The notes under the pieces are model-generated. The model searched no databases, was not told the origin of the DNA, and was given only the letters and a program-made list of their open reading frames with translations. The position numbers were made by a program, and so were the translations under genes. 64,000 nt of DNA, from positions 4,596,001 to 4,660,000 of the forward strand of contig NZ_CP130886.1 of the NCBI RefSeq assembly GCF_030622045.1, written 5' to 3'. Positions within the stretch are counted from its first letter, which is position 1; each line of letters starts with the position of its first letter. Below are positions 35,324 to 43,518 of this stretch, in pieces. Source of the DNA: Planctellipticum variicoloris. GTDB taxonomy: Bacteria; Planctomycetota; Planctomycetia; Planctomycetales; Planctomycetaceae.

Positions 35324-38300
35324 TTACTTCACGACTTTCAGAGGAATGGCCACATCGACGGCCGCTTTGCCTTCGAAGTCGGCTTCAACGCGAATAACGG
35401 CATTCGCGATTGTGGCCTCCGGCGCATCGGCTGCGGCTTCAATCACCAGCACCCCATCGTTCTTGTCGGCCGGGACTGCGACCGGTTCGGCCTTCACGCC
35501 GACCGTTCCCGGCGGCAGCGACAGCGTCAGGGTCGCCGGGCCGGCGAAGTTGTTGATCCGCTTCAGATCGACTTTCACCTCGATCTTGCCGCCGATTTTG
35601 ACGTTCCCGCCGTCGGCCGGCGCCGCCGTCAGCGTGTAGGGAGCATTCTTGATCGTCAGCACCAGCGCGGGCGATGACGGCAGGAAATTGATATTGGCGG
35701 CTTTGGAGGCCGCTTCGGCGTCCTTGGATTTTTTCTCGGCGGCGACGCGGGCGGCTTCAGTCGCCTTGGCCTTTGCATCGGCATCTTTCGCGGCCTGCTC
35801 GGTGGTTGCCTTGGTGGCTTCAGCTTGCTTGACGGCGGCGTCGGCGTCGGCCCGGGCTTTTTCCGCAACTGGAATGGCGTCTGCGGCGGCCTTCACCTTC
35901 GCCTGAGCTTCCTGCAGCAGTTTTTCGGCGGCGGCTTTGGCATCGGCGTTGTCGCCGGCGGCCTGCACCGCTTCTGCAGCGGCCTTTTCGGCCGCCTGGG
36001 CGTCTGTGAGAGCCTTGTCGGCGGCCGCTTTCGCATCCGTGGCGACTTTGAGAGCGGCCTGGGCGTCGGGGACTTTTTTGGCGGCTTCATCGCGGGCGGC
36101 GATGGCGGCTTTGTTGGCTTCCGCGGCGGCGGCGGCAACTTTCGCAGCTTCGTCGAACTCCGCCTTGGCCTTGTCGGCCTTCGCCGGATTGCGGCGGTAG
36201 GAAACCTGCTGGGCGCCGATCATGTGGAGCTCGTAGGTTCCGACCGGGGCGTTCGGCGGCACGAAGACGCGGAAGAGGCCCGAGTCCTGGCCCTTGTCGA
36301 TCGCCTTGTTCTCAATCTGGACGTTGGGGGGCGTGCCGACCCAGGTCATCGTCACGGAATTGTCGAAGCCGTTTCGGCGGACGAGCGCGACGGGAATCAG
36401 AATCTGACGACCGTGATTGGCCTCGATCCGCGGCACATCGTGTTTAACCTGGAACGGAGCCGTCTCTTCAATCACCGACAGTTCCAGCGTCTGGGCCACG
36501 CGGGTTTCCGACGGCTGATTGACGGCGGCGGGCCAGAGAACCGTTCCGACGCGAGCGTGACGCACCAGTTCCTGAGTTCCGGCCGGCGTGGTCAACGCGG
36601 ACTTGCCGACGATTTTCACCGAGCCGGCGAACGGCGGGGCGTCTTCGGCCGCCGTAAACACCAGCACGCCGCTGAGTTGCGTCGGACCGAGACTGATGGG
36701 AGCGCAGGTTACGCCGGGGGGCAGGCCCTCGGCGGAGATTTCGATCACGCCGGCAAAGCCATCCCGGCGGACTGACAGGATGTCGACCGGCAGGTTGTCG
36801 CCGCGGCGGAGGCCGGCGGCCCAGGTCATCGGCTGCTTCGTGTTGGCGGGGATCGGGCCGTTGGGGACCGCGACGAGGCGGAAGTCGGGCGTTTCCGGGC
36901 GGATGCTGAGCCGGTAGACCAGCGACGAGTCGCCGCGGCTGGCGCCGTACCGATCGCGAACCGTGACTCGGTAGAGTCCGTCCGCGGGGATGGCGAGTTT
37001 ATAGACAGGGTCGTCGGAGAGCGTCTCGAAGATCACCGGCAGCGGATTGACGCCATCGTCGTCCGCGGCCCCGAGGCGTTTGACCGTCTCTTCCCCTTTG
37101 TCGTTGAGGGTGACCTGGTCGATGGTGAGGTAGGGGTCGGCGGGTGATCCGAGCCGCTGGGCCTGGGCTTCGAGGAAGAAGACCTGGCCGGCCTTGGCGT
37201 CGAAGGTGAAATTGTCGACGTCGCCGCGGGCCTGGAACTGGCCGGCGACTTCGACAGGCGCAGTCACTTTCTGCGACTGGGGCGGGAGGTTGTTGGGTTC
37301 GACTTCCGCCGCGGGCACGGAAGGTGCAAAGCCGATGACGACCGGGTTGGAGAGCCCGGCCGGGGAAGCCCAGCGATAGACAAAGCTGTCGGCCGCAGAG
37401 GCTTGCGACGAGAGGGCGACCTGCGGATCGACCTTCAGGGCATCGGCCGGGACGGCGATCTGGACGTCGAGCTTGTCGAGCGGATGGCCGTAAGTGGTGA
37501 CGCCGGACGGCTGGCCTCCTGGCAGATTGCGGCCGTAGAGAGTGAAGGCGCCGGTGGAACCGGGGACGCCGGCCGGCGGGAAGACGTAGTCGATATAGGG
37601 TCCGGTGTGGAACGTCAGGCGGTAGAAGTAGTCTTCGCCCCCGGCGTAGACGAAATCGTAGACTCTGACGAGATAGTCGCCGTCGACGGGCAGCACGACA
37701 TCGACGAGCGGATCGCCCGCGACGTTGTTGCGGGCCAGGGTCAGGCGGCGCCCGGCGGGATCGTAGATTTCGACGGCGGCGTCCAGCTTCGAGTCGATCC
37801 GTCTGGCAAACAGTTCGCCGATGATCCGCTGTCCCTGCTTGCCGGCGAACTTGAAGTGATCGAGTTCCGCCCCCGCGGTGACACGGGCGTTGAGGGTCTT
37901 GCCGATCTCGATGGCCTGGGCCTGTTCGGGGAGGTTATTCGGTTCGACTTCGAGGACTTCCGGGCGATTGCCGATGGAGAAGAATCGCGGGTTGCTGATG
38001 CCGTACAACCCGACGGCGCGGACTTCGTACTGGCCGGGGGGAGTTTCCCCCGAGACAGTCACCGTGAAGACGTTCGGGATCGGTTGCGGCTGACCGCCGA
38101 CGTCCTGGGTCTTCTGCGTGGCGGTAATGCCGGGATGAGTGAAGAGCAGTCGGGAGACTTCTTCGAGATCGGCGCCGTTGGTGATCGTCACATCAAACGC
38201 GGTTCCGACCTGTCCGCCGGGCGGGAAGAGGGCGTAGATCCGGGTTTGCGGCAGTTGCGCCTGGGCGATCTGCAGCCCTGCGAGGAGAGCCGTCGCGACG

Positions 38301-38356
38301 ACGAGGAGGCGGAAACGAGTTCGCTCAAAGCACGCAGGAGCAAGCTTGGCCCGCAT
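35324..38356 (-). CDS. Large exported PPC-domain protein with Ala/Lys coiled-coil insert
   Basis: A 1010-residue protein with signal peptide (FRLLVVATALLAGLQIAQAQ), an N-terminal Ig-like or PSD-type segment (IYALFPPGGQVGTAFDVTI), and at least two bacterial pre-peptidase C-terminal (PPC) domains: VEPNNLPEQAQAIEIGKTLN...YLVRVYD and VEPNNLPPQSQKVTAPVEV...YRVTVRDRYG. Further beta-rich segments follow. Roughly residues 723-888 are a highly repetitive Ala/Lys/Asp coiled coil (AAAEANKAAIAARDEAAKK type), then a final beta domain. First gene of the operon with the cytochrome/WD40 protein. Binding or scaffold role at the cell surface is inferred; no catalytic motif seen. Confidence 0.82.
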   Translation of the reverse strand: MRAKLAPACFERTRFRLLVVATALLAGLQIAQAQLPQTRIYALFPPGGQVGTAFDVTITNGADLEEVSRLLFTHPGITATQKTQDVGGQPQPIPNVFTVTVSGETPPGQYEVRAVGLYGISNPRFFSIGNRPEVLEVEPNNLPEQAQAIEIGKTLNARVTAGAELDHFKFAGKQGQRIIGELFARRIDSKLDAAVEIYDPAGRRLTLARNNVAGDPLVDVVLPVDGDYLVRVYDFVYAGGEDYFYRLTFHTGPYIDYVFPPAGVPGSTGAFTLYGRNLPGGQPSGVTTYGHPLDKLDVQIAVPADALKVDPQVALSSQASAADSFVYRWASPAGLSNPVVIGFAPSVPAAEVEPNNLPPQSQKVTAPVEVAGQFQARGDVDNFTFDAKAGQVFFLEAQAQRLGSPADPYLTIDQVTLNDKGEETVKRLGAADDDGVNPLPVIFETLSDDPVYKLAIPADGLYRVTVRDRYGASRGDSSLVYRLSIRPETPDFRLVAVPNGPIPANTKQPMTWAAGLRRGDNLPVDILSVRRDGFAGVIEISAEGLPPGVTCAPISLGPTQLSGVLVFTAAEDAPPFAGSVKIVGKSALTTPAGTQELVRHARVGTVLWPAAVNQPSETRVAQTLELSVIEETAPFQVKHDVPRIEANHGRQILIPVALVRRNGFDNSVTMTWVGTPPNVQIENKAIDKGQDSGLFRVFVPPNAPVGTYELHMIGAQQVSYRRNPAKADKAKAEFDEAAKVAAAAAEANKAAIAARDEAAKKVPDAQAALKVATDAKAAADKALTDAQAAEKAAAEAVQAAGDNADAKAAAEKLLQEAQAKVKAAADAIPVAEKARADADAAVKQAEATKATTEQAAKDADAKAKATEAARVAAEKKSKDAEAASKAANINFLPSSPALVLTIKNAPYTLTAAPADGGNVKIGGKIEVKVDLKRINNFAGPATLTLSLPPGTVGVKAEPVAVPADKNDGVLVIEAAADAPEATIANAVIRVEADFEGKAAVDVAIPLKVVK

Positions 38357-38552
38357 GGTGGGTCCTTCCTGAAGCCGGTCTCACGGGAGGCAGATGCGGC
38401 GGGAAAATCGGGCAGGAGGCTTCGCGCGACCGCAGCCGGCCGACGAACCTATCAACGAGGTCTGATGCAGCATAGCCTGCGGCGGAACGGGCTGAAAAGT
38501 CTAAAGCCGCCTGAGGGTCCGGAATTCTGGCAGGTGAGAACACCTGTCGCCA

Positions 38553-38605
38553 GTGGCCAGTCGTCAGTTGTCCGTCGTCAGTTGTCAGTTGTCCGTCGTC
38601 AGGAA
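38553..38605. repeat. Short-period tandem tract (CAGTTGTC/CCGTCGT type)
   Basis: Within the 296-bp gap 38357-38652: CAGTGGC, CAGTCGT, CAGTTGTCCGTCGT, CAGTTGT, CAGTTGTCCGTCGT in succession, 7- to 14-base words with small changes. Same style as the tract at 9390-9460. The rest of the gap shows nothing definite beyond the start region of the PPC gene. Confidence 0.65.
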
Positions 38606-38652
38606 TTTTCGGGTCGGGGAGCTGAATCCTGATCTCGATTGGCTGGCGCGGC

Positions 38653-40788
38653 TCAGTCGCCGTTCACGACTTTGCCGCCAATGATGGTCTGGTCGAAGCC
38701 GCTGCGGCTGGCTGAGCTGTTGAGGGTTGCGGTGAGGGTGCCGCTGGAATAACGGCTCCACCAGCCGTCGGCCTTTTCCATGGACCATTCGTGGGCGGTG
38801 GCGCATTTTTCCAGGCGGACGGCCAGTTCGCGTGCGGTCTGCGGGCGACGGGAGGGATCTTTTTCCAGGCAGGCGAGGAGCGCGGCTTCGAGTTCCGGCG
38901 TGACGGACCGTCCGAGCCGCTCCGAGGGGGGCTCGGGGGCCTGCAGAACGTGCTGGCGGCAGAGTTCAACGACGCTCTCGCTCCGGAAGACGGGAGTCCC
39001 GGTCAGCAAAAAGTAGCCGACGGCCCCCACCGCATAGAGGTCGCCGCGGGCGTCGACCGAGTCGGGACGCTGGATCGCTTCAGGGGACATATACAGTGGC
39101 GTGCCGGTCAGACCGCCCGAGGAGGAGGTCTGGCCTTTGCGGGCCTCGTCGATGGCCTTCACCAGTCCGAAGTCGAGGACTTTCACGAGGTCCGGAACGC
39201 CGCCCCGGCGATTGAGCATGATGTTCGCGGGCTTGATGTCGCGATGAACGAGTCCGAGGGAATGGGCTTCGAAGAGGGAACCGCAGACCTGAGTCAGGAT
39301 GGAGATGACCCGACCTTCCGACTGGGGGCCGTGGCGGTCGACCAGGTTCTGCAGGTCGATGCCGTCGAGGTATTCCATGGCGTAATAGAAGAGGCCCTCG
39401 GGGGTGCGGCCGAAATCGTAGATCGCGACGGTATTGGGGTGATTGAGCTGGCAGGTGATCTGGACTTCGCGTTCGAAGCGCCTGATCGAGTCTTCGTTGG
39501 TCTTATCGACGTCGAGCATTTTGATCGCGGTCGGACGGCGGAGCATGGCGTGATGCCCCTTGTAGACGACTCCCATGCCCCCCGACCCCAGTTTCTGCTC
39601 CAGCGAATACTGGCCGAGCTGTTTGGCTTCCATCGCGGCTTTCTGCGCGGTGCGCTGCAGTCGGGCGACGATCACCGTGAAGACAAATATCGCGATGGCG
39701 CTGGCGCCCAGCAGCGAATACAGTCCCCAGAAGGTCCAGCGGAGGATGTTCAGGGGGCGGTAGGCCTCGGCGTAGTCCATCTTGGTCGCGACGCCGAGTT
39801 CGAATTTCGGCATCCAGGTCCAGGCGGAAACGGTCCTCGCTCCGCGGTAGTCGGAATAGCCCTCGACGTTGACTCCCGAGTGCCCGGCGATCGCGGAGGC
39901 GGCCATGTTGGTCAATGGCTGTTTGGAACGTCGCAATTCCGGGCGTTCGCCCGCAGTCATGTCGACCTGCGGATTGCGAAGCTGGACGTTGAGCATCGAG
40001 TGTGTTTCGTCGTCGTCCGTCAACAGTCCGATCTGTTTGAGCTTGTCTTCAAACCGGCTATTGGAAACCATCACCGCATCACGATTGAACGCATAGGTCT
40101 CGCCCGTCTCGCCCAGGCGGGCGAGCTGCAGGATGCGGGTGAAATCGCGATCGGGGCGGACTTCCAGGGCCAGCACGGCGACGACCTGAAAAGAATCGTC
40201 GCGGACCGGGGCGCAGAGATACATGACCGGCACACCGGTCCGCAGCTTGCCATCCCGATCCTTGGTGACGACCGGACTGGCGAACGGCGGGCAGAGGGTC
40301 GTTTCGCCGCGAAGTCCGCGGCTGACATTGCTTTCGAACTGAGACAATCCGTTCCGGCCGATGAGTTCGTCGTTGGAGGCGGAGACGACCCGTTGAGATT
40401 GATCGAAGAGGAGGTAGCCGGCGAAGTCGTGGGTGAGGAGCGTGGGGGACAGCTCGCGGCGTAACTGCTTGTGCAGCGGCGATTGAACCAGCGCCGGGCC
40501 GGTCGGCTGTTTCTCTTCATCGGTCAGTTCGAGGACGGTCTTCCGCACGTCGGCGTCCTGGGCTTCGGCGCCGACAATGGACAACTGCTGATCCAGCCAG
40601 GTTTCGAGGGCGGCGACATCGACGGCGAGCAGCGTCTGCAGTTCCGTGGCAAGATTGGCTTTCATCGTCGATTCGACGGCGGACCGGACCGCGTAGCCGA
40701 TGATCGCCAGGACGACGACGGCAATGACCGGCCAGATCCAGAGCTGCTTCTTGAGAAACATCCCCGTGCGCGACATGGAGCGGGACAT
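38653..40788 (-). CDS. Membrane Ser/Thr protein kinase with extracytoplasmic Cache-like sensor
   Basis: 711 residues. TM1 at 16-34, an extracytoplasmic domain (35-345) resembling dCache sensors, including FAGYLLFDQSQRVVSASND and GETGETYAFNRDAVMVSNSRF, then TM2 at 351-377. A Hanks-type kinase domain follows (394-660): glycine loop GSGGMGVVYKG (401-411), K423, catalytic H515-R-D517 with K519, D539-F-G541, and SPE 568-570 in place of APE. The C-terminal tail has no further TM. ATG 40788 is chosen because the 51 upstream open codons are not family-like and precede TM1 by too much; weak ribosome binding site. Sensor input unknown; no partner phosphatase nearby. Confidence 0.9.
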   Translation of the reverse strand: MSRSMSRTGMFLKKQLWIWPVIAVVVLAIIGYAVRSAVESTMKANLATELQTLLAVDVAALETWLDQQLSIVGAEAQDADVRKTVLELTDEEKQPTGPALVQSPLHKQLRRELSPTLLTHDFAGYLLFDQSQRVVSASNDELIGRNGLSQFESNVSRGLRGETTLCPPFASPVVTKDRDGKLRTGVPVMYLCAPVRDDSFQVVAVLALEVRPDRDFTRILQLARLGETGETYAFNRDAVMVSNSRFEDKLKQIGLLTDDDETHSMLNVQLRNPQVDMTAGERPELRRSKQPLTNMAASAIAGHSGVNVEGYSDYRGARTVSAWTWMPKFELGVATKMDYAEAYRPLNILRWTFWGLYSLLGASAIAIFVFTVIVARLQRTAQKAAMEAKQLGQYSLEQKLGSGGMGVVYKGHHAMLRRPTAIKMLDVDKTNEDSIRRFEREVQITCQLNHPNTVAIYDFGRTPEGLFYYAMEYLDGIDLQNLVDRHGPQSEGRVISILTQVCGSLFEAHSLGLVHRDIKPANIMLNRRGGVPDLVKVLDFGLVKAIDEARKGQTSSSGGLTGTPLYMSPEAIQRPDSVDARGDLYAVGAVGYFLLTGTPVFRSESVVELCRQHVLQAPEPPSERLGRSVTPELEAALLACLEKDPSRRPQTARELAVRLEKCATAHEWSMEKADGWWSRYSSGTLTATLNSSASRSGFDQTIIGGKVVNGD

Positions 40789-41268
40789 GGAATGCCCCGC
40801 TCGACTCAAGCGCTCGAACGATGTCACTGTCTTCACTGTCCGCTCCGGCCCGACGGCGGGACTGCACAAATGGATCGGCCGTTGCAAACGGCGCAAGCGG
40901 TCCCGGTACGTATCCTTGGAACACGAACGGACTGGACGCAACCCGGATTCGCGACGGCGGACTGAAGTTGCCGGAAGGCAACGCGGGGCGTACGGATGAT
41001 GCCGGGGAGGGAGGGGCGTTGCGTTTCAGCAACGCTGGGGGCAAATCGTAAAAGGAAGAGGAAGACGAGTTTTACCGCAGTGACGCGGAGGACGCGGAGA
41101 AATGCAGAGAAGAGTTGACCACGAATGGCACGAATGGACGCGAATGAAAAGAAGAGATTGAACCACGGAGGGGACGGAAAGCACGGAGTCGAGAGATCGC
41201 GGAGGACGCGTGAAAGACGAGTGGTCGGGAACGAGGCGAAGCCTCGGAACGAAAGGCAGCCGATGTTT

Positions 41269-41339
41269 GTACGATGGACGTCCTCGTCCGTCGTTCTGTC
41301 CCTGAGCAGATCGTCGACGGACGTGGACGTCCATCGTAC
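41269..41339. repeat. 24-bp near-perfect long hairpin (GTACGATGGACGTCC)
   Basis: GTACGATGGACGTCC (41269-41283) pairs with GGACGTCCATCGTAC (41325-41339); after one T-T mismatch CGTCCGTCG (41285-41293) pairs with CGACGGACG (41315-41323); loop of 21 bases. Related words recur at 48193-48217 and 53831-53852. Confidence 0.75.
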
Positions 41340-41343
41340 GGGC

Positions 41344-41390
41344 GAGGCGGAGCCTCGGAAGAGGGCGTTCCCAGGCGGAGCCTGGGAACG
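41344..41390 (+). repeat. Two-hairpin repeat unit, copy 5
   Basis: GAGGC-GGA-GCCTC (41344-41356), spacer GGAAGAGGGC, then GTTCCCAGG-CGGAG-CCTGGGAAC (41367-41389). The first stem is GAGGC/GCCTC where other copies have GACGC/GCGTC: both arms differ in step. Confidence 0.75.
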
Positions 41391-41467
41391 AAGATGGGCT
41401 GGGGGGCGTCCGACGTACTCGTCCGGCGATAAGCGATCAGCGATAAGCCCTCTTTTCTGGCTACTCG

Positions 41468-42319
41468 CTATTCCCTACTCGCTATTCCCTTGTTTCCGAA
41501 CCGCAGGCGGGTGAAGGCTTCGGTCTGGGTGCGAATGGCGGGTTCAACGGGGAGGCGTTCCATGCTGCTGGCGCCGTAGAAACCGACGATCCCTTCCGTG
41601 TGATCGAGGATGTACTGGGCGTCGGCGGGGTCGGCGATCGGGCCGCCGTGACAGAGGACGAGGATTTCGGGGTTCACTTTTTTTGCGGCGTCGTGCATCG
41701 CCTGGCAGCGTTTCGCGGATTCCTCCAGCGTGAGAGCTGTTGAGGCGCCGATCGTGCCTTTGGTCGTCAGACCCATGTGGGGGATGAGGATGTCGGCTCC
41801 GGCCTGGGCCATCGCGGCGGCTTCGTCGGGATTGAAGCAGTAGGGGGTGGTGAGCAGGTCGAGTTCGCGGGCGGCGCGGATCATGTCGACTTCGAGGCCG
41901 TAGCCCATACCGGTTTCTTCGAGGCCCTGGCGGAACGTGCCGTCGATCAGGCCGACGGTGGGGAAGTTCTGGACGCCGGCGAAACCGGCGGCCTGCACGT
42001 CGCGGAGGAACCGGGGGATGATGCGAAAGGGATCGGTGCCGCAGACGCCGGCGAGGACGGGGGTCCGTTCGACGACGGGGAGGACTTCGCGGGCCATGTC
42101 CATGACGATGGCGTTGGCGTCGCCGTAGGGCATCATGCCGGCGAGCGAGCCGCGGCCTGCCATGCGGAAGCGGCCGGAGTTGTAGATGACGATCAGGTCG
42201 ATGCCGCCGGCCTCTTCGAGCTTGGCGCTGATGCCGGTCCCTGCCCCGCCGCCGATGATGGGCTGGCCGGCGGCGACTTTGGCGCGAAGGCGGTCGAGGA
42301 TGGATTGGCGGGTGGGCAT
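41468..42319 (-). CDS. Phosphoenolpyruvate hydrolase family protein (TIM-barrel)
   Basis: A 283-residue TIM-barrel protein of the PEP-hydrolase/TIM-barrel signal-transduction family (PF09370). Family marks: [61 protein letters not shown] with [29 protein letters not shown] and [20 protein letters not shown]. The last residues GIASRE are read from a dispersed repeat (GGGAATAGCGAGTAGGGAATAG) whose TAG supplies the stop. ATG 42319 ([11 protein letters not shown]). Function in vivo is unclear. A palindromic repeat separates it from the amidohydrolase gene upstream on the same strand. Confidence 0.85.
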   Translation of the reverse strand: MPTRQSILDRLRAKVAAGQPIIGGGAGTGISAKLEEAGGIDLIVIYNSGRFRMAGRGSLAGMMPYGDANAIVMDMAREVLPVVERTPVLAGVCGTDPFRIIPRFLRDVQAAGFAGVQNFPTVGLIDGTFRQGLEETGMGYGLEVDMIRAARELDLLTTPYCFNPDEAAAMAQAGADILIPHMGLTTKGTIGASTALTLEESAKRCQAMHDAAKKVNPEILVLCHGGPIADPADAQYILDHTEGIVGFYGASSMERLPVEPAIRTQTEAFTRLRFGNKGIASRE

Positions 42320-42339
42320 GGGGTGCTTTCTCTGGACTC

Positions 42340-42362
42340 GTTCCCAGGCAGAGCCTGGGAAC
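42340..42362. repeat. Single-hairpin repeat (CCCAGGCAGAGCCTGGG)
   Basis: The GTTCCCAGG/CCTGGGAAC stem of the two-hairpin family without its first hairpin, lying in the 89-bp space between two same-strand genes, 21 bases before the PEP-hydrolase-family start. Confidence 0.65.
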
Positions 42363-42408
42363 GAGGGTGATGGGCAAGCCTGGGACCGAGGGAATCAGGC
42401 GGGCGTTG

Positions 42409-43380
42409 TTAGTTCTGGGTCTGGCGTGGGCTCGATGGCTTCGCTGGCCAGCGGTAGGCCGCCAAGGCGTTTCGCCAGAAGAATTTTTCGGATGCTGCCG
42501 GACCGCGCGTTGCCGCGTAGGTTTCGACAATCCGCTGGACGACGTCGTAGGGCGCAAACCGTACGCTGACCGGCCAGTTGCTTCCGTAGATCACGCGGTC
42601 CTCGCCGAAGACGTCCCAGACGAACTTCAGCACCGGCTCGTAATACGCCGGATCACCTGGTGCTTTCCGGCCGCCCTGCGCCGCCCCCTCCACCAGCGCC
42701 GAAACTTTCAAAAACACGTTCGGCGACTTCGCCGCCGTGCGCAACTGCCGGGTCCAGTCCTCCGGCAGTCTGTCGCCGTCGATCCGGACGTTCGCCAGAT
42801 GATTGATGACCACTCGCAACTCGGGGGCGGACGCCGACAACTTCGGGATCAGTTCCAGCAGTCCGGGGGGACCATTCACATCCAGTTCGCGGCCGGCGCC
42901 CGCCAGCCGCTGCAGATCGGTCACGTACTCCGGCTGCTCCAGTCCCCTGACGAGCGCATCGGAGCCGACCCGAATTCCCACGAAGCGCGGGTTCTGAGCG
43001 AACCGCGGAAAATGTTTCGCGAAGTCTTCCGTCCCCGGCCGGAGGTTCCCCACCAGTCCGAGCACGAACGGGTCGCGGGCCGCCAGGTCGAGAATCCACT
43101 GGTTGTCCTCCACCCACGGGCTGGCTTCGACGACGACCGTTCCCGTGATGCCGTGCGGCACGGCGATCTGGCGATAGTCTTCCGGGAGGAAGCGGCGGTA
43201 GAGGACCGGGTCGTCCTTCGACGGCCAGGGAACGCCCTGCGGTCGCGTCGGATCATAGAAGTGCGTATGGGTGTCGACCTTCTGCGGGGTCGGCTCATTC
43301 CCGACGACCGGCGCCGCGAGAACTCCCGCCGTCAGACCGGCCGCAGTGGCCTTCAAGAACTCTCTTCGGGAAACGGGCAC
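42409..43380 (-). CDS. Tat-exported amidohydrolase-2 family protein
   Basis: A 323-residue metal-dependent hydrolase of the amidohydrolase-2 TIM-barrel family (PF04909), with a twin-arginine signal SRREFLKATAAGLTAG. Metal residues: the DTHTHFYDP motif at the start, H in VVINHLAN, and the aspartate region in RVIYGSNWPVS. Start GTG 43380 is preceded by GGAGG at 6 bases. It is separated by 89 bases, with a palindromic repeat, from the PEP-hydrolase-family gene downstream, so cotranscription is possible. Related enzymes open lactones of sugars such as fuconolactone or galactonolactone. Confidence 0.88.
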   Translation of the reverse strand: MPVSRREFLKATAAGLTAGVLAAPVVGNEPTPQKVDTHTHFYDPTRPQGVPWPSKDDPVLYRRFLPEDYRQIAVPHGITGTVVVEASPWVEDNQWILDLAARDPFVLGLVGNLRPGTEDFAKHFPRFAQNPRFVGIRVGSDALVRGLEQPEYVTDLQRLAGAGRELDVNGPPGLLELIPKLSASAPELRVVINHLANVRIDGDRLPEDWTRQLRTAAKSPNVFLKVSALVEGAAQGGRKAPGDPAYYEPVLKFVWDVFGEDRVIYGSNWPVSVRFAPYDVVQRIVETYAATRGPAASEKFFWRNALAAYRWPAKPSSPRQTQN

Positions 43381-43518
43381 GGGAGACCTCCACGTTTGAT
43401 CGCCGGTGAATGGCGGGACTGAACAGAGCGTGTTACGGTAATCGAGTCAGGTCTGGCGGGGGAGTCTTTCTCCGGGAATTCTTCCCGCCCCGTCGTTGAG
43501 TCCGATTGTCCGCTCGAG

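Larger units (their letters stand above)
40789..41467. other. 679-bp repeat-rich gap
   Basis: No gene. From left to right: the kinase promoter side, a tract of CGCAGTGACGCGGAGGACGC and ACGAATGGCACGAATGGACG words (about 41075-41190), GAGGC-GAA-GCCTC hairpin (41234-41246), the 24-bp hairpin 41269-41339, a two-hairpin repeat (41344-41390), and a GCGATAAGCGATCAGCGATAAG / TACTCGCTATTCCC tract from 41420. Confidence 0.6.
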
